From the NCBI GenBank assembly GCA_003819975.1, contig RPPU01000140.1, positions 1 through 9,156 of the forward strand: a DNA stretch of 9,156 bases. Direction: 5' to 3'. The stretch's first letter is position 1; every line of letters starts with the position of its first letter. The stretch is from Desulfobacteraceae bacterium. GTDB lineage: Bacteria > Desulfobacterota > DSM-4660 > Desulfatiglandales > HGW-15. The notes beneath the pieces are model-generated. The model made no database searches, had not been told where the DNA came from, and saw only the letters and a program-made list of their open reading frames with translations. The position numbers were made by a program, and so were the translations under genes. Of the stretch, positions 1 through 6,548 are shown in pieces.

Positions 1-2460
1 CGCCTTGGCCGTGAGCATCAGAATGGGTATGTCGTTAAGGTTTTCGTTCGACTTTAATCGCTTCGTCATTTCATACCCGTCCATTTCAGGCATCATAATG
101 TCCGCCAGGATTAAGTCGGGCTTAATTTTTTCCGCTTTTTTAAGTCCTTCCGACCCGTTGGCGGCGGTAAAAATTTCATAGTCCCTCTCTAATAAAGAAA
201 TCAAATAATCCTGCATGTCCTTTGAATCTTCAACAACCAATATTCTTTTGGCAAGAGGCTCTTCGGTTGTGCGCTCTATGTCTTTATCCGGCCTATTCTT
301 TTTACGGTCGACTCTGAATTCATTCGCTATATAGGATTTTACTTCCTGAATTCTTTCAATCTCCTCATTTTGATCCGTATCGCCTTCCATATGACAAGGC
401 AATGCAATGGTAAAAACAGATCCTTCCCCCAACCGGCTGAAGACGGAAATTTTTCCGCCCAGGATCTCGACGATTTCCTTGGTCAAAGACAATCCGATAC
501 CGGTCCCTTCATACTTTCGGGAAGAAGACCCGTCCACCTGCGTAAATCGCTCGAAAATCACGCCAAGCTTGTCTTCAGGAATGCCGATGCCGGTATCTTT
601 AACGGAAATGATGAAAAAATCATCTTCCCGATCGAGCTGAATAATGACACTGCCGTGGTTAGGCGTGAATTTCAGGGCATTCGATAATAAATTAAATACG
701 GCCTTTTCCAGCAAATCCCTGTCGGTTCGGGCGATGAGGTCTTTTCCGTCATTCGAAAATGATTTTGAATTATCATTAAAAACCACGCTGATTTGCTTGC
801 TTTCCGCGTAGGTTTTTATGATGGAGGTATAAAACCTTAAAAGTTCGCAGATATCCGTCTTTTTCCGTTGAACGGACATCTTACCGGCTTCAATCTTCGT
901 GAAATCCAATAAATGATTGACCAGTTTCAGAAGCTTCGCTGCATTGGAAAGCATCATTTTGAACTTGTCATGTTGATATCCAATCAAATCGCCATATGTT
1001 TTATTTAGAATGGCCTCTAAAGTTCCTGAAATAAGCGTCAGAGGTGTTCGTAATTCATGGGAAACATTCGAAAAAAAATGGGTCTTCGCGATATCCAGTT
1101 CCTTTAATTGATCATTAGCTTCGGCCAACTTCTCGGTCCGTTCTTTGACCTTTCGTTCCAAGGTTTCTTTTTCATGCATTAATTTAATCGATACCTTTTC
1201 GGATCTTTCCAATCTTTTAAAGTTCTCGTCATCGATCTGAATAGCACGATTTTCTGCAATTTTTCGTTTATTTTTTTCTATTTTTAATCGGCGCCATAGC
1301 AAGATTATAATATTTATCGAAACAAAAAATGAAATAAAAACATAGGTCATATTTTCATCTCGATAACGATTGAGGAAAAAAAATGTAATAACAGGTAAAT
1401 TACAAATCAATAGCGCGAGATAAGGGATGGTTAGTATTTTCTTTTTCCATGTTAGCGAGAATTCGCATAATTCCGTTTCTAATCCGGATATAGATTCGAT
1501 CTTCGGTATTTCAGCGAGATTTAATATTTTTTTTATAACTTGTCGGAAACCTCCAATAGCAAGATTATTACCTGCCCGATAATTCGACGCTTGATAAATT
1601 CGATCATTATCTATATTATGATTTTTAGATTGCTTTAAAATAATACGCAGAGAATTCTTTTTAGCATATTGAATATCAATGTCGAAATAGTTGGTCGATT
1701 TTTTGGTAAAATAAACAATCGCTTCGATAAGCATTGATTCAGGTCCGTATGAGAAACCTTTTAAGTTGTAATGTTCAAAAGCATTTAAGGCAATTTGCTG
1801 CGTGTTGTTTTCATTCAAAATAATTTTGAAAAAACAATAAAGATGCGTGTTGAATTCTTCGCCTATTTTATAATTTTCCAATAGACAAACTTCATCTTTA
1901 TAGCTAATTGCAGTTTTATGGCACGTTAACGCTTCAACCCAATGATAAAAATCGGTAAAATCAATACCACATAGAGTATAATAAGCAATAAAACCTAAAG
2001 GAATGTCATTTGTAACCCCGCAATCATCATCATTATAAGGCATATATTCTAAAAAACCATACTCGTATGTTTTATGATAAACGGAAAGCTGAACGCCTTC
2101 TCCTTTACTAAAATGCCAGGAATAATCGCCCATGACTTTCTTGGTAAACATGATAAAATAGAAATAAAACTCGTTGTTGTACCACCGAGTTTTTTCCAGA
2201 AGAATCGCCCGATCGATCATAAAACGCGAATCCGGTATATGCTCGTTCAAGAGTTGAATAAGCTTCCCGGTATTTCCGCCGCATTCCTCGAAATAGAGCA
2301 AGGTCTCCCAAACCGCCTCGCCCGAAATGCCGTAGATATCTTCGATCTCGCTTTCATCCGGCCGTCGATATCGCCCCTGCGGATCGCAAGGCCAGGGTTC
2401 ATACCACATCCGGCGCCCGGTGAGATCTATCCCCCATTTTTTTTCTTCTTGATTGTGCAT
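1..2460 (-). CDS. Hybrid sensor histidine kinase with response-regulator receiver domain (3' end outside window)
   Basis: Membrane-linked phosphorelay kinase; 820 residues are visible and the frame has no stop from 2460 to the left edge. Residues 1-340 form a sensor region without a PAS signature. Two hydrophobic helices (about 342-363 and 371-389) are followed by a charged, coiled-coil-like linker (390-455). HisKA carries SHELRTPL with phospho-accepting His468. The HATPase domain has an N box ending at Asn594 (NLLSNALKF), G1 DTGIGIP from Asp622 and G2 GTGIGL at 652-657. The receiver begins near ILVVEDS (740-746), with acidic pair Glu744/Asp745, phospho-Asp787 (ADIMMPEMDG) and Thr817 in LTA. 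The conserved receiver Lys and anything C-terminal lie off the window. ATG at 2460 is the only ATG near the upstream stop (2524-2526) and lies about 30 nt below a good promoter; its ribosome binding site is weak. Kinase identity is certain; the ligand is unknown. The end of the sensor (GLETELCEFSLTW) weakly recalls V4R-like domains. Confidence 0.95.
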   Translation of the reverse strand, partial: MHNQEEKKWGIDLTGRRMWYEPWPCDPQGRYRRPDESEIEDIYGISGEAVWETLLYFEECGGNTGKLIQLLNEHIPDSRFMIDRAILLEKTRWYNNEFYFYFIMFTKKVMGDYSWHFSKGEGVQLSVYHKTYEYGFLEYMPYNDDDCGVTNDIPLGFIAYYTLCGIDFTDFYHWVEALTCHKTAISYKDEVCLLENYKIGEEFNTHLYCFFKIILNENNTQQIALNAFEHYNLKGFSYGPESMLIEAIVYFTKKSTNYFDIDIQYAKKNSLRIILKQSKNHNIDNDRIYQASNYRAGNNLAIGGFRQVIKKILNLAEIPKIESISGLETELCEFSLTWKKKILTIPYLALLICNLPVITFFFLNRYRDENMTYVFISFFVSINIIILLWRRLKIEKNKRKIAENRAIQIDDENFKRLERSEKVSIKLMHEKETLERKVKERTEKLAEANDQLKELDIAKTHFFSNVSHELRTPLTLISGTLEAILNKTYGDLIGYQHDKFKMMLSNAAKLLKLVNHLLDFTKIEAGKMSVQRKKTDICELLRFYTSIIKTYAESKQISVVFNDNSKSFSNDGKDLIARTDRDLLEKAVFNLLSNALKFTPNHGSVIIQLDREDDFFIISVKDTGIGIPEDKLGVIFERFTQVDGSSSRKYEGTGIGLSLTKEIVEILGGKISVFSRLGEGSVFTIALPCHMEGDTDQNEEIERIQEVKSYIANEFRVDRKKNRPDKDIERTTEEPLAKRILVVEDSKDMQDYLISLLERDYEIFTAANGSEGLKKAEKIKPDLILADIMMPEMDGYEMTKRLKSNENLNDIPILMLTAKA

Positions 2461-2498
2461 ATCGTTATGGACCCGGTAAGAACTTTCATCCGATTTGC

Positions 2499-2527
2499 AG
2501 TTTAAAAAAGATGTCAGGGCGTGTCAA
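2499..2527 (-). promoter_or_regulatory. Sigma70-type promoter of the histidine kinase
   Basis: Read on the minus strand, a perfect -35 TTGACA (2522-2527) is separated by 17 nt from TAAACT (2499-2504), which matches 4 of 6 positions of the -10 consensus. Transcription would begin near 2492, giving a leader of about 32 nt before the ATG at 2460. Confidence 0.6.
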
Positions 2528-2719
2528 TACCAAAGAAATAATAGATAAACACAAATGAAATCCCTTTTAAATAACACCGCAGTGATATCGGCCGCAATAA
2601 CCTATTTTGACCGATCCTATTGATTTGACTATGTTTTCATTTTATCCATGCAACCCAATTTATCTCTTAACTGTTTTAAGTTTTACCAAATATTACGCCT
2701 TATTTAAACCATTCCCGGC

Positions 2720-2748
2720 TTGACACGCCTTTTGAATTGTTATTAGAT
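2720..2748 (+). promoter_or_regulatory. Candidate sigma70-type promoter of rlmM
   Basis: A perfect -35 TTGACA (2720-2725) is followed after 17 nt by TTAGAT (2743-2748), a weak -10 (3 of 6). It sits about 20 nt upstream of the expected start of a short leader for the methyltransferase. The first ten bases from the -35, TTGACACGCC, are identical to those of the divergent kinase promoter. Confidence 0.4.
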
Positions 2749-2775
2749 GAATTTTAAGGAATTCTATTTTATATT

Positions 2776-3804
2776 ATGACAACTACTTTTTTAATATGCG
2801 CTCCGCAATTTGAGCAAATCCTTGCCGACGAATTAGCTTTGTTCGCGATGACCGCGGAACAAAGCGGGCCGGATTGGGTCCTGGCCAACCGGCCGTCCCA
2901 GGAATTTAATGCTCTTTTTTCAATCAGAGAATTCTGTTTTGCGCGGCATATTTTGGATCAACCGCTGGAACAACCCTTAGCCTCCTTGCCGGCCTTGGCC
3001 CAAACCCTTTGCGATTTCTTTTGTGATTCTATCAAAGGCGAAAAAATCGATGGCCCCTGGCCGCTATCCATCCAAGCCGTCGGAACAGCCGGGCTCTCCA
3101 AAGAAAAAATCCAGGCTGTCACAGAACTGTTTCTGGCGCGCTTGAAAAAGGCCGTGGCGCGGGTGGCCAAGCTGGCAAAGGTCGCGGACCATCTGCCGTC
3201 CGGGTTTCACCGCGGATTATTTGTCCAAATGATCGATACTCAAAAAGTTTTTATCAGCCGCCAATGCTGGTCGGGCGGCCAGCGCCGCATGCAATTTAAA
3301 AGCGAGGCCCCCTCCCGTTCTTACTTGAAAGTGGAAGAAGCCTATGCGATCCTGGGAACCGCACCCCGGCAAGGTGAAACAGTCGTGGACCTGGGCGCGG
3401 CGCCGGGCGGCTGGAGTTACAGCGCGGCCGAACGCGGAGCCCGGGTAACGGCCGTGGATAACGGACCCCTGAAAGACGGCGCCCGGGACCATCCTTTGAT
3501 CGAACATTTACGGGAAGATGCCTTTGATTTTAAACCATCCCCGAAAACAAAGACGGACTGGCTTTTTTGCGATCTGGTGGAAGAGCCTCATCATGTGCTG
3601 CGGATGATCAAGCACTGGCTCACGATTCTGGGCTGTCGCTATTTTATTGTAAACCTAAAATTCGGCCGTTCCGATCCGATTCAACTGCTTTCGCAGATAT
3701 ATGATCAAAAAACCGGATTGGCTTCCTATTGCGAGTCCCTGCGGGTCCGTCATCTGTATCATGACAGGGAGGAAATCACTCTGATGGGGAATACCGAAAA
3801 ATAG
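2776..3804 (+). CDS. rlmM: RlmM-type 23S rRNA 2'-O-ribose methyltransferase
   Basis: In E. coli RlmM methylates the ribose of C2498 in 23S rRNA using S-adenosylmethionine. This protein has 342 residues (E. coli about 366). The N-terminal half (about 1-170) corresponds to the THUMP-containing RNA-binding part; the C-terminal half is an FtsJ/RrmJ-like Rossmann methyltransferase. SAM-binding motif I is DLGAAPGGW (205-213), followed by the acidic strand end VDNGPL (227-232). The K-D-K-E catalytic tetrad of 2'-O-methyltransferases can be assigned as Lys185 (RSYLK), Asp266 (FCDLVEEP), Lys295 (NLKFG) and Glu333 (REEITL). The DNGPL and CDLVEEP motifs favour RlmM over RlmE. It is a cytoplasmic single gene, convergent with the IscU-like gene. 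Start at ATG 2776; AAGGA lies 15 nt upstream, so translation initiation may be modest. The short length probably reflects a trimmed THUMP region. Confidence 0.9.
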   Translation: MTTTFLICAPQFEQILADELALFAMTAEQSGPDWVLANRPSQEFNALFSIREFCFARHILDQPLEQPLASLPALAQTLCDFFCDSIKGEKIDGPWPLSIQAVGTAGLSKEKIQAVTELFLARLKKAVARVAKLAKVADHLPSGFHRGLFVQMIDTQKVFISRQCWSGGQRRMQFKSEAPSRSYLKVEEAYAILGTAPRQGETVVDLGAAPGGWSYSAAERGARVTAVDNGPLKDGARDHPLIEHLREDAFDFKPSPKTKTDWLFCDLVEEPHHVLRMIKHWLTILGCRYFIVNLKFGRSDPIQLLSQIYDQKTGLASYCESLRVRHLYHDREEITLMGNTEK

Positions 3805-3869
3805 TTATAGCCGCCGTCTTTCAAGGCTTTTACTTGATATCGTCGGCATTAACCGCGAATAAGTAATCG

Positions 3870-3896
3870 AAAAAATTTTAAACGGCCGATTGGCCG
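3870..3896 (-). terminator. Probable intrinsic terminator of the IscU-like gene
   Basis: On the minus strand, CGGCC (3892-3896), a four-base loop and GGCCG (3883-3887) form a short GC-rich hairpin that a flanking G-U pair can extend. It is followed at once by a T-rich run (TTTAAAATTTTTT, 3870-3882). It lies about 90 nt past the stop codon of the minus-strand gene, in the convergent gap. The stem is short, so confidence is moderate. Confidence 0.45.
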
Positions 3897-3988
3897 CACA
3901 AAATTATGTTTATCGGCTTTAGGCATGATCCGGACAAAAAACATTGCATTCCTCAATAAACGCATTCGCTCACGAAGCATAATCTGAT

Positions 3989-4399
3989 TTATGATCGAAC
4001 CTGTTTTTTCATGAATTCATGCAACGCGGCTTGGAGTGTCTCATAAGCGAGGCGGGCGCAATGTTGTTGATCCATAGAAAGGCCTCCAATGGTTTCCTGG
4101 ATGAGATCAGGGTCGATTTCCAGAATTTCATCGATAGTCTTACCCTTAGCCAACTGGGTGGCGGCATAAACACAATTCAAACTGTAGATGCATCCATCAG
4201 TCCAACAAGACGCTTCCTTGACTCTGTCATTTTCGAATTTCAGGCCAATCTCCATGGTATCCCCGCACTTTCCGGTAATGCGGGCCTTTCCATCGGGATT
4301 TTCGATATAAATATTCGTCCGATAATACACCATAATCCAGACAAAAATAATCACCAAAAGAACCCCAAAACCGATTAGGATTTCATTCGCAGAATTCAT
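3989..4399 (-). CDS. Membrane-anchored IscU/NifU-N-like iron-sulfur scaffold protein
   Basis: The 136-residue protein has one N-terminal hydrophobic helix (about 7-25), then an IscU/NifU-N fold from about 42 on. Known IscU ligands can be matched one by one: Cys45 and Asp47 in GKCGD (IscU Cys37/Asp39), Cys70 in DGC (Cys63), and the His113-Cys114 pair in QQHCARLA (His105-Cys106). GKTIDEIL aligns with the GKSLDEA segment after the second Cys. Two further cysteines, Cys65 and Cys76, flank the second ligand. Family knowledge suggests Fe-S cluster assembly or sulfur handling; tethering to the membrane is the odd part, because classical scaffolds are soluble. No iscS/nifS, iscA or hscA/B is adjacent. 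The start at 4399 is preceded by GGAAGAGAG and a promoter with TTGACA. It could instead be a dedicated cluster or redox-sensor protein rather than a general scaffold. Confidence 0.85.
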   Translation of the reverse strand: MNSANEILIGFGVLLVIIFVWIMVYYRTNIYIENPDGKARITGKCGDTMEIGLKFENDRVKEASCWTDGCIYSLNCVYAATQLAKGKTIDEILEIDPDLIQETIGGLSMDQQHCARLAYETLQAALHEFMKKQVRS

Positions 4400-4428
4400 A
4401 GGCTTTTATCTCTCTTCCAACATGTATA

Positions 4429-4456
4429 AATTTAGAGAAAACGATTTTTTTGTCAA
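4429..4456 (-). promoter_or_regulatory. Sigma70-type promoter of the IscU-like gene
   Basis: On the minus strand, a perfect TTGACA (4451-4456) is followed after 16 nt by TAAATT (4429-4434), 4 of 6 to the -10 consensus. The predicted leader is about 20 nt and contains a purine-rich ribosome binding site before the ATG at 4399. Confidence 0.6.
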
Positions 4457-4762
4457 GCATGAAAAAACACAATTTAAAAAAGTATTTCCCTATAAGGCCG
4501 CATCCTGAGCGCCGGAAATTTTCTTTAGAATGTCCTTACAGATTCCCATATGAGCCTTCCGGGTGTTTGATTAAAATAATTTTTGTATTCCAATATCTTA
4601 ATCTTATGACAGGAACACTTGAACCCGATTATCACTTGAAATCAAACCCGAACTATCATATAAAATTCGGAATTGCTATTGAATGCGGATTTCAAAATGA
4701 CAGCTATTGTTTGAAACGGTTGAAGGTAAAAGATAGGTAAAAAAAGGGGTTTTAAAAACCGA
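4457..4762. other. Intergenic region upstream of the HAD phosphatase, no gene called
   Basis: This AT-rich stretch of about 300 nt lies between divergent genes. A 96-codon frame on the plus strand (4450-4740) starts at TTG, has no ribosome binding site, no recognisable domain and a composition typical of chance translation, so it is not called as a gene. No convincing promoter for the phosphatase could be fixed: TTGAAA at 4711-4716 has only a weak -10 partner. The AAGGGG run near 4744-4749 is the best ribosome binding site for the ATG at 4763. Confidence 0.5.
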
Positions 4763-5416
4763 ATGAATATTGAAGCGATTATTTTCGATCTTGACGGCAC
4801 CTTGCTTGATACCCTTGAAGACATTGCCGATACCGCCAACCAAATGCTGATAAAACACGGGTTCCCGACGCATGAACTTCATGAATACCGCTACCTGGTG
4901 GGCGACGGCATTAAAACATTGATCCATCGCGCTCTGCCGGTTGAAAACCGTCAAGCGCAAACCATTGAGGATTGCCTGGTTACCTATCGTGAGTACTATG
5001 AACGCTACTGGAAGGTGCATACCCGTCCCTATGCGGGCGTGCCGGAACTGCTCCAGGCACTGTCAAAAATACCTGTAAAAACAGCCATACTATCCAATAA
5101 AAAACACGAATTCACCGTGCATTGCGTGCAAGCCTTTCTATCGCACCATGATTTTGCCTTGGTCCTGGGTCATCGCGAGGGAAAAAGCGCCCTGAAGCCC
5201 GATCCGGCCTGTGCATTGGAAATTGCGCAGCAATTGGGCATTGCTCCGTCACGGTTTTTATTTTTGGGAGACACCGGCATCGATATGCAAACCGCCCTGG
5301 CCGCCGGCATGTTTCCGGTCGGCGCGCTCTGGGGTTTTCGCGAAAAAGAAGAATTGCTGCAATCCGGAGCCAAGGCCATCATTGCCCGGCCGCCGGAGCT
5401 TTTGAAACTGCTTTAG
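4763..5416 (+). CDS. gph: HAD-superfamily hydrolase, phosphoglycolate phosphatase type
   Basis: The 217-residue protein is a complete HAD hydrolase with an alpha-helical cap of subclass I. Motif I is FDLDGTLLDT, with nucleophile Asp9 and acid/base Asp11. The cap occupies roughly 16-85 and includes the YLVGDG segment typical of Gph and PGMB-like phosphatases. Motif II is ILSNK with Ser111, motif III is Lys145 (LKPDP), and motif IV is GDTGIDM with Asp170 and Asp174, the Mg2+ ligands. Length and motifs fit phosphoglycolate phosphatase, which removes phosphate from 2-phosphoglycolate formed by DNA repair or oxygenation. HAD substrate assignment from sequence alone is uncertain, so a related sugar-phosphate phosphatase is possible. 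It appears to be a single gene: the gap before it is about 360 nt and the gap after it is filled with palindromic repeats. Cytoplasmic; no signal peptide. Confidence 0.88.
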   Translation: MNIEAIIFDLDGTLLDTLEDIADTANQMLIKHGFPTHELHEYRYLVGDGIKTLIHRALPVENRQAQTIEDCLVTYREYYERYWKVHTRPYAGVPELLQALSKIPVKTAILSNKKHEFTVHCVQAFLSHHDFALVLGHREGKSALKPDPACALEIAQQLGIAPSRFLFLGDTGIDMQTALAAGMFPVGALWGFREKEELLQSGAKAIIARPPELLKLL

Positions 5417-5462
5417 AAGAAACCCATCCGTAAAACCGACTCGGGCAAACTCGCCTTCGTTT

Positions 5463-5490
5463 GTAGGGGTTCAAAATTTTGAACCCCTAC
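5463..5490. repeat. Perfect 28-nt palindrome with GTAG/CTAC ends (REP-like)
   Basis: The left arm GTAGGGGTTCAAAA (5463-5476) is an exact reverse complement of the right arm (5477-5490), with no unpaired loop in the DNA sense. It begins with the tetranucleotide GTAG, as do the two elements that follow. It lies 46 nt past the phosphatase stop. It may also help end that transcript, but no T tract follows, so a repeat element is the better description. Confidence 0.7.
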
Positions 5491-5567
5491 TAGGGCGCGG
5501 CTATAATGCAGACGTCAAGGTAATTAGAATCAGAAAAGATGGACAGGATCAACTGGATATTCTTCTG

Positions 5568-5588
5568 GTAGTCGCGGGCTTTAGTCTG
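5568..5588 (+). repeat. REP-like half element, GTAGTCGC type, copy 1
   Basis: GTAG (5568-5571) is followed by TCGCGGGCTTTAGTCTGC, which folds into a short hairpin of about 7 bp with G-U pairs around a TT loop. The same GTAGTCGC head and CTTTAG core recur on the opposite strand at 7782-7804, so this is a dispersed intergenic repeat within the window. Confidence 0.65.
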
Positions 5589-5594
5589 CACTTG

Positions 5595-5651
5595 GTAGGG
5601 GCAGGCTTGTCACGCCGTAGCCTTGGCGAAGGCGGACCCCTGTGCCTGCCC
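5595..5651 (+). repeat. GTAG-headed long hairpin (REP-like), possible terminator
   Basis: GTAG (5595-5598) is directly followed by GGGCAGGC (5599-5606), which pairs exactly with GCCTGCCC (5644-5651). The enclosed segment contains nested arms, CGCC at 5613-5616 with a GGCG near 5631, so the whole can fold as a branched or extended hairpin. A T-rich run (ATTCTTTCTTTTT, 5652-5664) follows, so it could also terminate readthrough from the phosphatase gene. Its sequence is unrelated to the two preceding palindromes apart from the GTAG head. Confidence 0.6.
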
Positions 5652-5683
5652 ATTCTTTCTTTTTGCCATGGATTTTTTCTATC

Positions 5684-5712
5684 TTGACACTCAGCACCGG
5701 TTCTTTTATAGT
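5684..5712 (+). promoter_or_regulatory. Strong sigma70-type promoter of the HEPN/MNT operon
   Basis: A perfect -35 TTGACA (5684-5689), a 17-nt spacer and -10 TATAGT (5707-5712, 5 of 6) make this the best promoter in the window. Transcription would start near 5719, leaving a leader of about 85 nt before the toxin ATG at 5804. No clear operator palindrome is visible over the promoter. Confidence 0.75.
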
Positions 5713-5803
5713 TTACGAAAGAAAAAAATTTATTCATTTCAGCCGGTTATACATCAAAACGACTGAAATTCATGTTTCCACAAAAATGATAAGGAAATCA
5801 AAA

Positions 5804-6226
5804 ATGTCCAACTACAAGCTTGATTATTCCTCTCTTGAAAAAGCCGTTAACACCCTGGAATTTGCCATTCATTCCTTCGATTCCCGCAAAGATTCCATAA
5901 AACCTGAAGAACGGGATTTAATGCGTGACGGCGTCATTCAACGATTTGAATACACCTTCGAGCTTGCCTGGAAAACGATCAAACGCTATATCGAGATATA
6001 TGGGTTGGAAAAAGCGGATACGCTGAATAATCGTGAGCTGTTCCGGGTGGGTTTCGAAAATGGTTTGATCCGAGACGCGGCGCGTTGGTTTGATTACCTG
6101 ACCGACCGGAATCAGACCAGCCATATATATAACCCGGATGTCGCTGCCGATGTATTCGCTTCAGCCGAAAACTTTTTAACGGACGCCCGATATTTACTCG
6201 ATCAACTCAAGGAACGCATCAAGTGA
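5804..6226 (+). CDS. hepT: HEPN-domain toxin, HI0074/HepT family
   Basis: The 140-residue all-alpha protein is of the HI0074 type (often annotated as nucleotidyltransferase substrate-binding protein). Near the C-terminus it carries the HEPN ribonuclease motif in its full Rx4HxY form: Arg102, His107 and Tyr109 in DRNQTSHIYN. FEYTFELAWKTIKRY (48-62) is a characteristic helix of this family. In characterised HepT toxins Arg and His form the RNA-cleaving site, and the Tyr is AMPylated by the MNT antitoxin, which neutralises the toxin. ATG at 5804 is chosen because AAGGA (5791-5795) lies 8 nt upstream; the in-frame extension to 5642 would run through the promoter and a repeat. The next gene overlaps its stop by 4 nt. 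Active-site residues are intact, so it is probably functional; tRNA or mRNA as target is inferred from the family. Confidence 0.92.
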   Translation: MSNYKLDYSSLEKAVNTLEFAIHSFDSRKDSIKPEERDLMRDGVIQRFEYTFELAWKTIKRYIEIYGLEKADTLNNRELFRVGFENGLIRDAARWFDYLTDRNQTSHIYNPDVAADVFASAENFLTDARYLLDQLKERIK

Positions 6227-6531
6227 TTGATATCCTCCCCGAGCATCTTGCAATCGTAAAAAATATCCTTACCGAAATTGTGCCGGATATTGAAGTCTTC
6301 GCCTTCGGTTCGCGCGTAACCGGACCGGCAAAAAAACATTCGGATCTGGATTTACTGCTGAAAGGAAAAGGAATAATCGATAAAGCCGTTATGCGGAAAT
6401 TAAAAATCGCCTTTGAAGATTCTGATTTACCGTTTAGAGTAGACGTGTTGGATTGGGCATCGACGAAACCAAATTTCAGAGAGATGATTGAAAAGCACGC
6501 CATAATAATTAAAGAAGTAAAAAAACAATAA
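6223..6531 (+). CDS. mntA: Minimal nucleotidyltransferase antitoxin, MntA/HI0073 family
   Basis: The 102-residue protein is a polymerase-beta-fold minimal nucleotidyltransferase. The motif GSx10DxD is exact: Gly29-Ser30 in FAFGSRVTG, then Asp41 and Asp43 in SDLDLLL. A third metal-ligand Asp is probably Asp74 in FRVDVLDW. In known MntA/HepT pairs this enzyme transfers AMP units from ATP to the tyrosine of the toxin's Rx4HxY motif. Translation begins at GTG 6223, overlapping the toxin stop (GTGA), with AAGGAA at 6209-6214 spaced 8 nt away, so synthesis is very probably coupled to the toxin. The catalytic residues are all present, which favours an active antitoxin over a decayed one. Confidence 0.93.
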   Translation: MIDILPEHLAIVKNILTEIVPDIEVFAFGSRVTGPAKKHSDLDLLLKGKGIIDKAVMRKLKIAFEDSDLPFRVDVLDWASTKPNFREMIEKHAIIIKEVKKQ

Positions 6532-6548
6532 ACATGGGAAGAGCTTTT

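Larger units (their letters stand above)
2461..2775. other. Divergent intergenic region between the kinase and rlmM
   Basis: No coding region is supported in these 315 nt. The segment holds the leader and promoter of the kinase on the minus strand and a candidate promoter of rlmM on the plus strand. Between them are two imperfect direct repeats of the form CCTATT-N(0-3)-TTGAC at 2601-2611 and 2616-2629, which could be a binding site but are too short to call. The ribosome binding site of rlmM would be AAGGA at 2756-2760, unusually far (15 nt) from the ATG. Confidence 0.6.

Noticed and set aside
370..687. 105-codon plus-strand frame
   Set aside because: It lies antisense to the HATPase domain of the kinase, whose motifs are unmistakable on the minus strand; no domain or ribosome binding site of its own.
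2074..2505. 143-codon plus-strand frame
   Set aside because: It overlaps the N-terminal sensor of the kinase in antisense and crosses its promoter; no recognisable protein features.
4019..4378. 119-codon plus-strand frame
   Set aside because: It is the antisense shadow of the IscU-like gene, whose ligand residues match the family exactly.
4450..4740. 96-codon plus-strand frame starting at TTG
   Set aside because: No ribosome binding site, no domain, and the start overlaps the -35 box of the IscU-like gene; probably chance.
5517..5560. AATCAGAAAAGATGGACAGG-type stretch as a degenerate dispersed repeat
   Set aside because: It vaguely recalls ACAGGAT-rich intergenic repeats, but only one copy is in the window, so it cannot be supported here.
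5463..5651. CRISPR array
   Set aside because: The palindromes differ from one another and are not regularly spaced; no direct repeats with spacers are present.
5549..5737. 62-codon minus-strand frame through the repeats
   Set aside because: Its sequence is a translation of the palindromic repeats and promoter region, a common false prediction.
5642..5803. In-frame N-terminal extension of the HEPN toxin by 54 codons
   Set aside because: It would translate a repeat arm and the strong promoter; ATG 5804 has an ideal ribosome binding site and fits the family length.
6534..6548. Earlier ATG of the secreted protein
   Set aside because: In-frame but gives a less regular signal peptide, and the purine-rich ribosome binding site lies between it and ATG 6549; it cannot be fully excluded.
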